DNA of 52,390 nt from an uncultured Oscillospiraceae bacterium (GCA_944387285.1 CALXEH010000008.1:1-52390), one strand, 5' to 3'. Numbered from the stretch's first letter, positions 33,806 through 42,589 are shown. Notes: generated by a model not told the origin, from the letters alone. A program made the numbers and translations.

Positions 33806-34417
33806 TCAATACCACCACGGCAGCTCCAGCCGCACGTCGTCCAGTGCCTGGCGCTCCGTCATCCTCGCGCGGCTCTCCGACAGGTGGAAGTGCCGGGCCG
33901 TCTGCGTCAGCGTACGCTCTGTGTCCTCGTCGTCAAAGCCGAAGCGGTACTCGATATAGCCCCGCTGCCTCGGCTCGATGCGGCCCAGCGCCGCGTGCAG
34001 TTCCTCAAAACTTTCCCGCTCCAGGTATAGCTGCTCAGGCGTTTTTCCGGTCCCGTAGAGGGCGGCGGACTCAAGTGAAATGCGGCTGCCGATGTTCTGC
34101 GCCTCTAAAGTCCTGCTGCGCTCGCGTATGCTGTCCAGCATGGCATTGCGCACGGCCGGGGCGGCGTAGCTCAGGAATTTTCCGCCGCTCTCCGGGTCGA
34201 AGGTATCTACACAGCGGAGCAGTCCGAGCGCGCCCTCCTGCACCAAGTCCTCCCTGTCGAGAAGCAGGGCGGAGTTCAATTCGCGCTGGGAGCTCCACAG
34301 CTCATTGGCCGTTTTTCGGATGAATCCCAGGTTGTTCCCGACAAGTTCGTTCCGCGCTCCGGCGTCGCCCAGGCGGGCAGACGCGCAGAGCTCCTCATTG
34401 CTCGGCGGGCTATTCAT
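33806..34417 (-). CDS. Sigma-70 family RNA polymerase sigma factor (accessory)
   Basis: The 203-residue protein has sigma region 2 (about 28-98): LVGNNLGFIRKTANELW, then DLVQEGALGLLRCVDTFDPESGGKF and LSYAAPAVRNAMLDSIRERSR. A short C-terminal region 4-like helix-turn-helix (about 155-198) includes LTQTARHFHLSESRARMTERQALDDVR. It would direct RNA polymerase to a small set of promoters, probably on the mobile element it came with. It overlaps the upstream XRE gene by 8 bp. It is unlike the housekeeping sigma in length. Confidence 0.88.
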   Translation of the reverse strand: MNSPPSNEELCASARLGDAGARNELVGNNLGFIRKTANELWSSQRELNSALLLDREDLVQEGALGLLRCVDTFDPESGGKFLSYAAPAVRNAMLDSIRERSRTLEAQNIGSRISLESAALYGTGKTPEQLYLERESFEELHAALGRIEPRQRGYIEYRFGFDDEDTERTLTQTARHFHLSESRARMTERQALDDVRLELPWWY

Positions 34418-35192
34418 TGCTCTTCGCGCCGCCTATCATAGACAGGAACAGCCGCTTCACGCTCTCCTCGTCCACGCCGGGCAGGTGCGACACCGAGCGC
34501 GCCACGGCCTGAGAGAGCTGCTCGGGCGATATCTTGCGCAGGGGCTTGCTCTGGCCTCGGGTCAGTTCGGCGTAGATGCGCTTCACCGCCTGCGCGGTCA
34601 GCTCCTTTGATGCGGCGACGTCGGAGCCGACCTCCCTTTTAATCTCGCGGACTGCGCGCATGAAGGAGTCCTCGATATTTTGCAGCTCGACCTGATGTAT
34701 CGGCGTTTTCAGGCGCTCTGCGTCCGCGGCAGCCTCCGGCGAGCCCTTGAGCAGCGCGGCAGCAGAGGCGTAGATCTGGTTCTGCGCGGCGAAACCCGAG
34801 GCGAGCTCGTCGCTGAGAAAGCTGGCGATCTGGTAGGTCGTCTCGGCGAATCTGGGGCTTTCGAGCAGGCGGTTGACGACGCGGGGATCGACTTTTTTCG
34901 TATAGAGGTTCCTTGCGGCCTGGACGGAGAGGCCGAGTTCGGAGATGTCGTAATTCACGAGGTCAGGCACGTCGCTCTCGCCCAGTAGGAAGTCGGTGGA
35001 GACGTTGAAGGTGCGGGCGAGGCGGATGATGCTCTCGTCGCCGAGCTTGTCCGTTTTGCCGCTCAAAAAGCGGCTGAGCGTGCTCTCCGTCGTGCCGATG
35101 CGCAGGGCGAGCTCGGCCTGCGTGAGTCCGCGCTCCTTCATCAGGTCACGGATACGGTCGCGTATCTTGCCGGGCAGCCAGGTCTGTTCCAT
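34410..35192 (-). CDS. XRE-family regulator coupled to the sigma factor
   Basis: The 260-residue protein has an N-terminal helix-turn-helix (about 10-70: RIRDLMKERGLTQAELALRI, TTESTLSRFLSG, NVSTDFLLGESD) and a long helical C-terminal part with no family I recognise. The ATG at 35192 follows GGGGAGGTG. The 8-bp overlap with the sigma gene indicates coupled translation, so the pair may work as regulator and sigma factor, perhaps as an anti-sigma-like control. Confidence 0.85.
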   Translation of the reverse strand: MEQTWLPGKIRDRIRDLMKERGLTQAELALRIGTTESTLSRFLSGKTDKLGDESIIRLARTFNVSTDFLLGESDVPDLVNYDISELGLSVQAARNLYTKKVDPRVVNRLLESPRFAETTYQIASFLSDELASGFAAQNQIYASAAALLKGSPEAAADAERLKTPIHQVELQNIEDSFMRAVREIKREVGSDVAASKELTAQAVKRIYAELTRGQSKPLRKISPEQLSQAVARSVSHLPGVDEESVKRLFLSMIGGAKSNE

Positions 35193-35225
35193 CGCGGCAC
35201 CTCCCCTTAAACATAAGGCAATGGT

Positions 35226-37322
35226 TTAATCATCATCCTCTAAGCTCTCGCTCGGCTCTTCGGCCACAACATTGAAGGAAAACTGGTCTTTGTCATATCC
35301 AAATACGGAAAGCAGGTTTTGAATAAACCGGATGCATGACCACGCCGACAGGTTTGCTTCTACGTAGATCCCATCAGCTATTTTCCAGGGGCCGCGCATA
35401 CCCTCTCCGTTGGTATTGAGGTGCACATGCTTTCTTTTTGTGGCATTGAAAGAGTAGTTGTTACGCGCCAGCTCTTCTATCTTTCCGGGCTGTCTTTTAT
35501 CAAGCAATTTGATGACATCAAACAGCATAAAAACGAATTTGTTCTGTCTGTAAGTCTCGCCGAACAGCTTGAAAGAGACGAGCTTTTTCCCGGTGACATC
35601 ATCGTAATCGTCCAGCGTCATCGTGTCGATATACTCAAACTCGATGCTGTCATCATCAACCTTGTCGATCCTATACCTGGCCAAAACGATATTAGCAAGC
35701 CTTTTTGCGCGCGCCTGGATATCAACTATACCCCAGCTGTCTTTGGCAAGAACGTCGCTGTTGAGGACGACCGCTTTGGAGTTTTCTCGGATAATCTCCT
35801 GCTTTTCCTTGAAGCTCTTATTGGACAGCTCAGAATTATAGCCCGTCACCGAGAGATTTCCCAATGTGTGCAGGTATTGCTCATGCTCTTCCGGATTTAT
35901 ATAGTTCCAGTCTGCACTGAGTGTCTGGGGCATGATGTGCTCGATGGTCAGGTTCTCAGCGCGCAGCACCTCTTTGCCGTCACCGTTTTCAATATCAAGA
36001 AGCAAAAAGCGGCACAGGGCATTGTTGCCGTAGATATTTGCCCTTTGTAAGGAGCGCTCAAACTCTGCCGTAGATGGGACTACATCCTTCGATGAGACTG
36101 TAAACAGGAATTTATTTAGAGATTCATAGTATTTTTTCTTGTTTGACGACACCTTGAAGATACGGTTATACAGGTATGTAAACAAGCCTCGCAACGTATT
36201 TGACGGAACGCCGCAGACCAGCCTGCGCAGTAGATAGGACAATATGAAGTGCAATATTTTCTCTACCGTCGCCTCATCTATGACATCATTATGATGATAG
36301 TCGTCAAATACGTGAAGCAGGAATGGGTAGCAGGTCGTCTGGTTCAACAAACGCAGACTTTTCAGATATTTGTTTATCTTTTCAGAATAAGCTTTGCTGC
36401 CATAGACAAATGCTCCGAATATCTCAGCATAGTATTTAAGCTCTTCAAGAATTGATTCCTGTGTATAGCCGCTGTTCTTAAAGAGCTTCACGAAACTGCT
36501 GTACAGCTGTCGGCTGTTCACTGGTTTGCTGGTCTTGTAGACTATGTACTGCATGAAGAAGTCGTCGAGGTTGGAGTAATCCATCTTATTGCGCAGCGTC
36601 TTTTCAATGAAGAGCCAGTAGTCTTCATACAGTCTCTCCTGGTCATCCGCATTCATAAGCAGATAGTTGCGAATAAGGTCAGCGTTTGAGAGCTCAAGGC
36701 CTGTCGAATTGATGCTTTCAAATATCACCTGGGGGTCGTCTTCGCCCTTGGTGAGCACGATCTCAACTATCTCCAGTTTTGTCAGGGCGTCAAGCACCGC
36801 AGAGGGATTTATCCCACGGCTGCACCAGCGCTCAAACCGCTCCTTGCACAGCATGAAGTTTTGATAGATATGAGTCTCCTCGTCCATCTCATCGAGCTTC
36901 CCGTTGAGAAGCAGGAGGAACTGCCTGTTGTCAGTCTTAATAGGCTTGAGCTTGACCTTGAATTCTTCGTCGCAGTATTTGTTGTGTAGGTATTGCTCCT
37001 CGATTTCATGGTAGCATTCATCCCCAACAGACTGCGCAACAACGGAGAGGGCCTTTAAGATCAGCATGAGCGTAGTGAGGCGCTGCTGGCCGTCGATGAT
37101 GATATACTCCTGAAGCGCAAAGCCCCCGCTTTTTGCCGCCATGAATACAATAGTCCCCAGAAAATGCTTCTCACCCGTCTCGATTATCGTGTAAACGTCA
37201 TCCAAAAGCCGGTTGCAGTTGCTGTCAGACCAATCGTAATTTCTCTGATAGACTGGAATGCGGAACAGGACTTTATTTGTCCCTATAAAATCTCTGAGCA
37301 TCCAGAGCTTATGTGCATCCAT
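35226..37322 (-). CDS. GmrSD-like DUF262/DUF1524 defence nuclease
   Basis: The 698-residue protein has an N-terminal DUF262 ParB-like NTP-binding domain with FRIPVYQRNYDW (20-31), HFLGTIV and IIDGQQRLTTL (75-85), then FESINSTGLELSNADLIRNY. The DUF1524 HNH nuclease lies near 450-500 with LTIEHIMPQ and HTLGNLSVTGYNSELSN. About 130 C-terminal residues (from DDYDDVTGKKLVSF) form an extra domain. GmrSD proteins are type IV restriction enzymes against modified DNA; related DUF262 proteins are widespread in defence islands. The ATG at 37322 follows GGGGAGG. It lies alone between two modules of opposite direction. Confidence 0.88.
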   Translation of the reverse strand: MDAHKLWMLRDFIGTNKVLFRIPVYQRNYDWSDSNCNRLLDDVYTIIETGEKHFLGTIVFMAAKSGGFALQEYIIIDGQQRLTTLMLILKALSVVAQSVGDECYHEIEEQYLHNKYCDEEFKVKLKPIKTDNRQFLLLLNGKLDEMDEETHIYQNFMLCKERFERWCSRGINPSAVLDALTKLEIVEIVLTKGEDDPQVIFESINSTGLELSNADLIRNYLLMNADDQERLYEDYWLFIEKTLRNKMDYSNLDDFFMQYIVYKTSKPVNSRQLYSSFVKLFKNSGYTQESILEELKYYAEIFGAFVYGSKAYSEKINKYLKSLRLLNQTTCYPFLLHVFDDYHHNDVIDEATVEKILHFILSYLLRRLVCGVPSNTLRGLFTYLYNRIFKVSSNKKKYYESLNKFLFTVSSKDVVPSTAEFERSLQRANIYGNNALCRFLLLDIENGDGKEVLRAENLTIEHIMPQTLSADWNYINPEEHEQYLHTLGNLSVTGYNSELSNKSFKEKQEIIRENSKAVVLNSDVLAKDSWGIVDIQARAKRLANIVLARYRIDKVDDDSIEFEYIDTMTLDDYDDVTGKKLVSFKLFGETYRQNKFVFMLFDVIKLLDKRQPGKIEELARNNYSFNATKRKHVHLNTNGEGMRGPWKIADGIYVEANLSAWSCIRFIQNLLSVFGYDKDQFSFNVVAEEPSESLEDDD

Positions 37323-37536
37323 TGTATTTCCTCCCCGCCTATTGATGCGTGTTAAATCATATTTTGTATTATAAACTGCCGACTCGTGTATTACAAGCTC
37401 TTACATTTTGCTGGTACCGGGCGGCTTGCATTTCTGCAAGGCTTGGAGGGGCGGCGGGGTGGGATTCTTGCGGAAGTGCCGGATTTTGTGGGTTTAAGAC
37501 TTTCTTCGCGTATACTCGGGTGAAAGGAGGTCTTGG

Positions 37537-38067
37537 ATGGATATATTTGCAAGCGTCAAGGCACTGGTCGGGGTTCGGGAGGCGGCGGAGAGGTATGGAG
37601 TTCGGGTGGGCGGGCGCGGGATGGCGCGGTGTCCGTTTCACGATGACCGGCGGCCGAGCCTCTACGTGGCTGACGGTCACTTCCACTGCTTCGCCTGCGG
37701 GGCGCACGGGGACTGCATCGACTTTGCGGCCCGGCTCTTTCGGCTCACGCCCCTTGAGGCGGCGCGGAAGCTGGCGGCGGACTTTGGGACGGCTCAGGAA
37801 AAACCGAAGAAACACGACGAAGCACAGCGGCTCGGGAAAGACGAGCGGCTGTGCTTTTTGCGTTTATCCGAGCATTGCCGGGCGCTCAGGCGGCATAAGG
37901 CCGAGTTTGCGCCGAGAAGGCCGGGCGACGACTTTGACGCGCGCTTTGCGGCGGCCTGCAGGGAGCTTGAATACGCGGAGTATCTGCTCGACGAGCTGAC
38001 CTTCGGCAGCGCCGGGGCGCGGGCGGAGGCGGCCCGGCTGGCGCGGGACTTGAAAATGGAGGTATGA
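37537..38067 (+). CDS. CHC2 zinc-finger protein of a mobile-element replication module
   Basis: The 176-residue protein carries a DnaG-type zinc-binding domain with C32, H35, C51 and C54 (CPFHDD...FHCFACG). The rest (about 75-176) is helical and has no TOPRIM domain, so it is not a complete primase. In mobile elements such proteins precede a phage/plasmid helicase gene, as here (4 bp gap). It may load or prime at the element origin. The ATG follows AAAGGAGG. Confidence 0.9.
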   Translation: MDIFASVKALVGVREAAERYGVRVGGRGMARCPFHDDRRPSLYVADGHFHCFACGAHGDCIDFAARLFRLTPLEAARKLAADFGTAQEKPKKHDEAQRLGKDERLCFLRLSEHCRALRRHKAEFAPRRPGDDFDARFAAACRELEYAEYLLDELTFGSAGARAEAARLARDLKMEV

Positions 38068-38071
38068 GACT

Positions 38072-39352
38072 TTGGAAGACAGGCACGAAAACACGTCCGA
38101 GGGCGCGAAGCTGCCCTCCTGGTACGACGGGAAGAAAATAGACGAGGTGCAGTTTTGCTCCGACTTCCTGGGGCGGCACCCGATGAAATGTGTGCGCGGG
38201 CGGCTCTTCACGGTGGACGGCGCGGTGGAGGACGAGGGCGAGATAAGCCGGATGATACTTGAGGAGGTTTCGGGCTGTCTGAGTTCCGGCATCTCCAAGG
38301 CGGTGACGAACCTGCTCGCGGCGCTCAAGCTGACGGCTTATTCCCCTCCCCTGCCCATCGAGACCGACCGCATCCACGTGGCCAACGGCACCTATTTCCT
38401 GAACGGCAGCTTCACGGAGGACAAGGCCTGGTGCAATAACCGGCTGAAGGCGCGCTACGAGCCGAACGCTCCAAAGCCGGAGCGCTGGCTGGGCTTCCTC
38501 TCCGAGCTGCTGGAGCCGGAGGACATCCCCACCTTGCAGGAGTATCTGGGCTACTGCCTCATACCCTCGACCAAGGGGCAGAAGATGCTGCTGCTCATCG
38601 GCAAGGGCGGCGAGGGCAAGAGCCGCATTGGGCTCGTCATGCGCTCGCTGCTCGGCGACAGCATGAACATGACCAGCATACAGAAGGTGGAGAACAACCG
38701 CTTCAGCCGCGCCGACCTCGAAAACAAGCTGCTGATGGTGGACGACGACATGGATATGGCCGCCCTGCCCAAGACGAACTATATCAAGTCCATCGTCACC
38801 GCCGAGTGCAAGATGGACCTTGAGCGCAAGGGCGTGCAGAGCTACCAGAGCCGCCTCTACGCCCGTTTCCTCTGCTTCGGCAACGGGGCGCTGACAGCGC
38901 TGCATGACCGCTCCGACGGCTTCTTCCGTCGGCAGATCGTGCTGACGACCAGGGACCGGCCCGCGGGGCGGGTGGACGACCCCTTCCTCGCCGAGAAGCT
39001 GGCCGACGAGGCGGAGGGCATCTTTCTCTGGTGCCTCGAGGGGCTGAACCGGCTGCTCGCGAACAACTACCAGTTCAGCCTCAGCGGTAAGGCGCGGGAG
39101 AATGTCGAGACGGTGAAGCGCAGCAGCAACAACGTCATCGAGTTCCTGCGCTCCGATGGCTACATCCGCTTCCGGGCCGACGCAGAGGCCAGCTCGCGGG
39201 CTCTGTACGATGCCTACAAGCTCTGGTGCGAGGACAACGTGCGCAAGCCGCTCTCGGCAAACCGCCTCAGCTCGGAGCTTGCGCAGAACGAGGCGCTCTA
39301 CAAGGTGGAGGCCACGAACAACATCTACGCCGCCGGGAAGCGGGTGCGGTAA
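38072..39352 (+). CDS. SF3-type (P4/D5-like) replicative helicase
   Basis: The 426-residue protein has a D5-type N-terminal region and an SF3 helicase: Walker A LLIGKGGEGKS (about 170-180), Walker B NKLLMVDDD, and motif C LCFGNGALTALHDRSDGFFRRQ. A C-terminal winged-helix-like part follows. No primase active site is seen; the preceding CHC2 protein supplies only the zinc finger. The start is a TTG at 38072, 11 bases after GGAGG and 4 bp after the stop of the CHC2 gene. It would unwind DNA for replication of a satellite or integrative element; the matching integrase is not in the window. Confidence 0.88.
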   Translation: MEDRHENTSEGAKLPSWYDGKKIDEVQFCSDFLGRHPMKCVRGRLFTVDGAVEDEGEISRMILEEVSGCLSSGISKAVTNLLAALKLTAYSPPLPIETDRIHVANGTYFLNGSFTEDKAWCNNRLKARYEPNAPKPERWLGFLSELLEPEDIPTLQEYLGYCLIPSTKGQKMLLLIGKGGEGKSRIGLVMRSLLGDSMNMTSIQKVENNRFSRADLENKLLMVDDDMDMAALPKTNYIKSIVTAECKMDLERKGVQSYQSRLYARFLCFGNGALTALHDRSDGFFRRQIVLTTRDRPAGRVDDPFLAEKLADEAEGIFLWCLEGLNRLLANNYQFSLSGKARENVETVKRSSNNVIEFLRSDGYIRFRADAEASSRALYDAYKLWCEDNVRKPLSANRLSSELAQNEALYKVEATNNIYAAGKRVR

Positions 39353-39493
39353 TTTCACCCCCGCCCGACATTGTGGGTTTAGGCAACGTCGAACCTGCGT
39401 ATCCGCGCCAAAGGCGTGCACCCGGGTCGTCGAGGACGCCAACCCTTCACCTCGGACACGCACCCGCGCAAAACCAAACGCGGAAACGCAAAC

Positions 39494-39527
39494 CCGTAGG
39501 GGCGGGGTTCCACCCCCGCCCCTACGG
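39494..39527. repeat. GC-rich palindromic intergenic unit
   Basis: A perfect 14-bp stem around CGTAGGGGCGGG (39494-39507 with 39514-39527) lies in a 730-bp gene-free stretch (39353-40082). Related pieces (CGTAGGG...) recur nearby at about 39562 and 39632. It resembles REP-like units of GC-rich Clostridia. No gene is supported in this stretch. Confidence 0.7.
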
Positions 39528-39787
39528 ATTGCGTGCGTGCAAACTCAACGCAACAACGTCAACGTAGGGCGCATCGACCTCGATGCGCCGCCCCCCACGG
39601 CAACGCTTTGGGCAGGACAAAAGACTGTCCGTAGGGGTAGGTGCGCCCTACGATGGGCGCGCGGAACCCCGTGACGCCTGGCGGGGATGGAACCCAGCCC
39701 CTACAGGGAACGTTCCGCACTGCTCGTGCCAACGCAGAGACTGCGGAGGAGATGCGGCCCTTTGCCGCATCGACGACGTCAGTCAAT

Positions 39788-39820
39788 ATTTAAAATAAAA
39801 TGCCGCCCCTATGGGGCGGC
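39788..39820 (-). terminator. Terminator downstream of the XRE gene
   Basis: An 8-bp stem GCCGCCCC/GGGGCGGC (39802-39809, 39813-39820) is followed on the minus strand by ATTTTATTTTAAA. Confidence 0.75.
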
Positions 39821-40082
39821 TGCTACCTTATTCTCAATCGTTAGCTAAGACGGCCACCCCTGTACGATCATACGCACCAACCTCCCCACGCCCAAACGTC
39901 ATGTAGGCGTAGAGCGTCCGAGGGAGAGGCGGGTGAGCCCACCAACGTACGAAGGGTGCTCCCAGCCCATAAAAAAGCCGCTTTTCTTTGGGGCTCCACC
40001 CCGTTTCTTTGGGCAAGGGCCAAATAAATGGGGTGGAACGCGGCATACAATACACAAAAAGCGCATCCCTAGCCCGGCGATA

Positions 40083-40394
40083 TTACTTATGGTATGACCT
40101 CGCTACCTGCAAAACTGTAGCACGCTGTTCAGGCGTCAGAGGCAGCCAGGCATCCAAAAGCTCTTTGAGCTCCGGGGTCACCTCAATCATGTCCGAATCG
40201 CCATCCGCGAAAAACTGCGACAGCGTTATCCCGAAAGCATCACACACGCTTTTGAGCGTTGTAATGGTCGGCACCGTGTTCCTGCGGTAAATATTAGATA
40301 TCGTGGATTCGTTCAATCCGGCCTGCTGCGCAAGACGATATTCGCTCCAGCCCCGCTCATTCAACAGACTCCGCAGCCTTTCGAGCACGTCCAT
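40083..40394 (-). CDS. XRE-family regulator divergent from the SLOG gene
   Basis: The 103-residue protein has a helix-turn-helix (about 5-65: LRSLLNERGWSEYRLAQQAG, NESTISNIYRR, TLKSVCDAFGITLSQFF) and a short tail with LTPEQRATVLQVARSY, a layout common for SinR/Xre-type repressors of mobile elements. It is transcribed away from the SLOG-family gene; an inverted repeat lies between them. Confidence 0.9.
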   Translation of the reverse strand: MDVLERLRSLLNERGWSEYRLAQQAGLNESTISNIYRRNTVPTITTLKSVCDAFGITLSQFFADGDSDMIEVTPELKELLDAWLPLTPEQRATVLQVARSYHK

Positions 40395-40435
40395 CCCATC
40401 ACCCGCCTTTACTTTATTAGTTTATCCGACTCGTA

Positions 40436-40474
40436 AACGGTATGATACCTTTAACTTGTCGTGCTTATACCGTT
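40436..40474. promoter_or_regulatory. Candidate operator between the XRE and SLOG genes
   Basis: AACGGTAT (40436-40443) and ATACCGTT (40467-40474) form a perfect inverted repeat with a 23-bp spacer; GGTATGATACC overlaps the left arm. Confidence 0.45.
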
Positions 40475-40525
40475 ATGTTAAACTGTATTTGCCCGACAAA
40501 TATGAGGTATGAAGGCGGCGATATA

Positions 40526-41029
40526 ATGATACAGTCAAGAGCTGAAAACAGGGTATATAGCTGTTGTTTTACTGGGCACAGACCGGAAAAGCTCAGTTTA
40601 CCAGAAACTGCTGTTTGTCAAAGGCTAGATGACGCAGTAGAACTTGCTCTGAAAGACGGCATTTTTACATTTATCTGTGGCATGGCGCGTGGGGTCGATT
40701 TGTGGGCAGGACGGATCGTACTTCTAAAGAAAAAAGCACGGCCGGAGATAGACCTCATTTGTGCGACACCATTTGTTGGTTTTGAGAACTGCTGGGACTC
40801 ATACTGGCGCTCACTGTACTCACTTATCTTGTCCCAAGCCGACCACGCGCTGGCAATAAGCGACAAATACTCCCCTGGCTGCTTTCGACGACGGAATGAA
40901 TGGATGGTCTCCCACTCCCAGCTGGTGATTGCGGCGTATAACGGAAAAGCGGGAGGAACAAGGAATACAGTCCTCTATGCAAAAAGATGCGGAGTGCCCG
41001 TTTACAATGTTTTAGAGCACGAGATATGA
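40526..41029 (+). CDS. DUF1273/YpsA-like SLOG-superfamily protein
   Basis: The 167-residue protein has the Rossmann-like pattern CCFTGHRPEKL at the start, FICGMARGVDLWAGRIVL in the middle and DHALAISDKYSPGCFRRRNEWMVSHS later, typical of DUF1273/YpsA. SLOG proteins bind nucleotide-derived ligands, and several act in defence or stress signalling. The ATG at 40526 is chosen because GAAGGCGG lies upstream and the family starts shortly before CCFTGHRP. The specific ligand is unknown. Confidence 0.88.
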   Translation: MIQSRAENRVYSCCFTGHRPEKLSLPETAVCQRLDDAVELALKDGIFTFICGMARGVDLWAGRIVLLKKKARPEIDLICATPFVGFENCWDSYWRSLYSLILSQADHALAISDKYSPGCFRRRNEWMVSHSQLVIAAYNGKAGGTRNTVLYAKRCGVPVYNVLEHEI

Positions 41030-41237
41030 CCCCGATGGACACATAAAAGCATTCGACGTTTGATATTGGTCTCGACGAAGTGCATCTCCCATGCTATACT
41101 GAAGGCCAATATAATAAACGGCGGACTGCGCCGCCGTTTGCTGAGCTTTTACTGCGCCGTTTACTACACCAAACGGCCCAAAAACGGCGCAGACCTATGG
41201 AAATTTACGGAAGTTTAAAAGAAATGATTTGTTTGTA

Positions 41238-41260
41238 ATATCCTCAAATTATGAGGATAT
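41238..41260. promoter_or_regulatory. Palindrome before the phosphatase gene
   Basis: ATATCCTCA (41238-41246) and TGAGGATAT (41252-41260) form a 9-bp perfect inverted repeat, 27 bp before the start codon and 5 bp from the GGAGG region. It could be an operator or a leader hairpin. The stretch 41030-41237 shows no gene. Confidence 0.4.
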
Positions 41261-41287
41261 GCAGGTGTTTGGAGGCTTACAGAGACC

Positions 41288-41737
41288 ATGATCAAAGTGC
41301 TGATGACGTGCCACGGCAATATTTGCCGCAGCCCTATGGCGGAGTTTGTGTTTCGTGACATGGCGGCCCGGGCGGGTGTCGAGGTTGAGGTCGCTTCGGC
41401 GGCTACCTCTACTGAGGAGATCGGCAACCCCGTCTATCCGCCCGTGCGCAGGCTGCTCATCGCACACGGGCTCGACCCCTCGGGCAAGACCGCGCGGCAG
41501 CTCCGCCGCTCCGAGTACGCCGACTGGGACCTCTTCGTCGGCATGGACTCCGCCAATATCCGCAACATGAACCGCATCTTCGGCGGCGACCCCGAGCGCA
41601 AAATTCTCCGCCTGCTCGACCTCACACCCCTCAAACGCGACGTAGAAGACCCCTGGTACACCCGTGACTTCAACGCCTGCTGGGACGATATCCAGCTCGG
41701 CTGTGCCGCCCTGCTCGACTATGTATCCAAAGCCTAG
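41288..41737 (+). CDS. Low-molecular-weight protein-tyrosine phosphatase
   Basis: The 149-residue protein has the P-loop C8-HGNIC-R14-S (CHGNICRSPMAE) and the general acid D121 in DPWY, the two marks of this family. It removes phosphate from phosphotyrosine or small molecules in the cytoplasm. Start at 41288 (MIKVLMTCHGN) fits the family. Its stop shares the CTAG palindrome with the stop of the convergent deacetylase gene, a 4-bp overlap. Confidence 0.94.
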   Translation: MIKVLMTCHGNICRSPMAEFVFRDMAARAGVEVEVASAATSTEEIGNPVYPPVRRLLIAHGLDPSGKTARQLRRSEYADWDLFVGMDSANIRNMNRIFGGDPERKILRLLDLTPLKRDVEDPWYTRDFNACWDDIQLGCAALLDYVSKA

Positions 41738-42516
41738 GCCGCCGGGTGCATGCGGCCCGTGTGGTCTATGCTGTACTCGCCGCTGAGCAGCAGCTCAGAT
41801 ATCGGCACTATCGTGTACCCGTCCGCTATCAGCTGCTCGATTATCCCCGGCAGCGCCTCCGGCGTGTGCTCCGCCGCGTTGTGGAACAGCACGATCGAGC
41901 CCGGGCCCACGCCCTCGACTACCCGCTTCGTGATCTGCGACGCATCCAGCCCCTTCCAATCCAGGCTGTCCACGTCCCACTGTATCGCCGTCATGCCCAT
42001 CCCCTGCACCGTCTCTATGACGTTATCGTCGTACTCGCCGTAGGGGCAGCGGAACAGCGTCGGCCGCACACCCGTTATCTCCTCTATCTTCGCGTTGCAG
42101 GCGTTCACGTTCTCCACTATCTCGGAGGCCGAGAGCTTTGCAAAGTGCGCGTGGTCGTTCGAGTGGTTCATGACCTCCATGCCCGCGTCGGCCAGCTGCT
42201 TCACGGACTCGGGGTACTTATCCACCCACTGGCCCACCAGGAAAAACGTCGCCTTCACATTGTAGCGCTGCAGTATCTCGATGAGCTGCTCCGTGTCCTC
42301 GTTGCCCCAGGCCGCGTCAAAGCTGAGCGCCACGAACTTGCCGTCGCGCTCCACGCTGTACACCGGCAGCGAGCGCTTCGTCGCCGACGCCCCAACCACC
42401 GCCGGGCTGTTCACCAAGGCAAACAGCAGCACCACCGCCAGTACCAGCGCCGCGCCCGAGGCCGCCTTCTTGTGCCGCTCTATGTACATGAGCGCAGTTG
42501 TCACAGTGTTTTTCAT
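41734..42516 (-). CDS. Polysaccharide deacetylase (PdaB-like)
   Basis: The 260-residue protein has an N-terminal membrane anchor or signal (about 18-38, GAALVLAVVLLFALVNS) and a NodB/CE4 domain with SFDAAWGNEDT (motif 1), HSNDHAHF (metal His pair), FRCPYGEYD and IVLFHNAAEHTPEALP. The SFDAAWG form is usual in PdaB-like sporulation proteins. It should act outside the membrane on peptidoglycan or another polysaccharide. The ATG at 42516 follows GGGGG; an ATG 18 bases upstream is less likely. Confidence 0.92.
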   Translation of the reverse strand: MKNTVTTALMYIERHKKAASGAALVLAVVLLFALVNSPAVVGASATKRSLPVYSVERDGKFVALSFDAAWGNEDTEQLIEILQRYNVKATFFLVGQWVDKYPESVKQLADAGMEVMNHSNDHAHFAKLSASEIVENVNACNAKIEEITGVRPTLFRCPYGEYDDNVIETVQGMGMTAIQWDVDSLDWKGLDASQITKRVVEGVGPGSIVLFHNAAEHTPEALPGIIEQLIADGYTIVPISELLLSGEYSIDHTGRMHPAA

Positions 42517-42589
42517 GCTTCTACCCCCGTGCATAGTTTTTGTACAGACTATGTCCCGGGTGTTTTTTATATGACTAAAAATAACATTC

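Noticed and set aside
33297..34030. Open frames around the oriT-like site and upstream of the sigma factor stop
   Set aside because: They read through perfect hairpins and GC-rich low-complexity DNA on several frames with no start signals.
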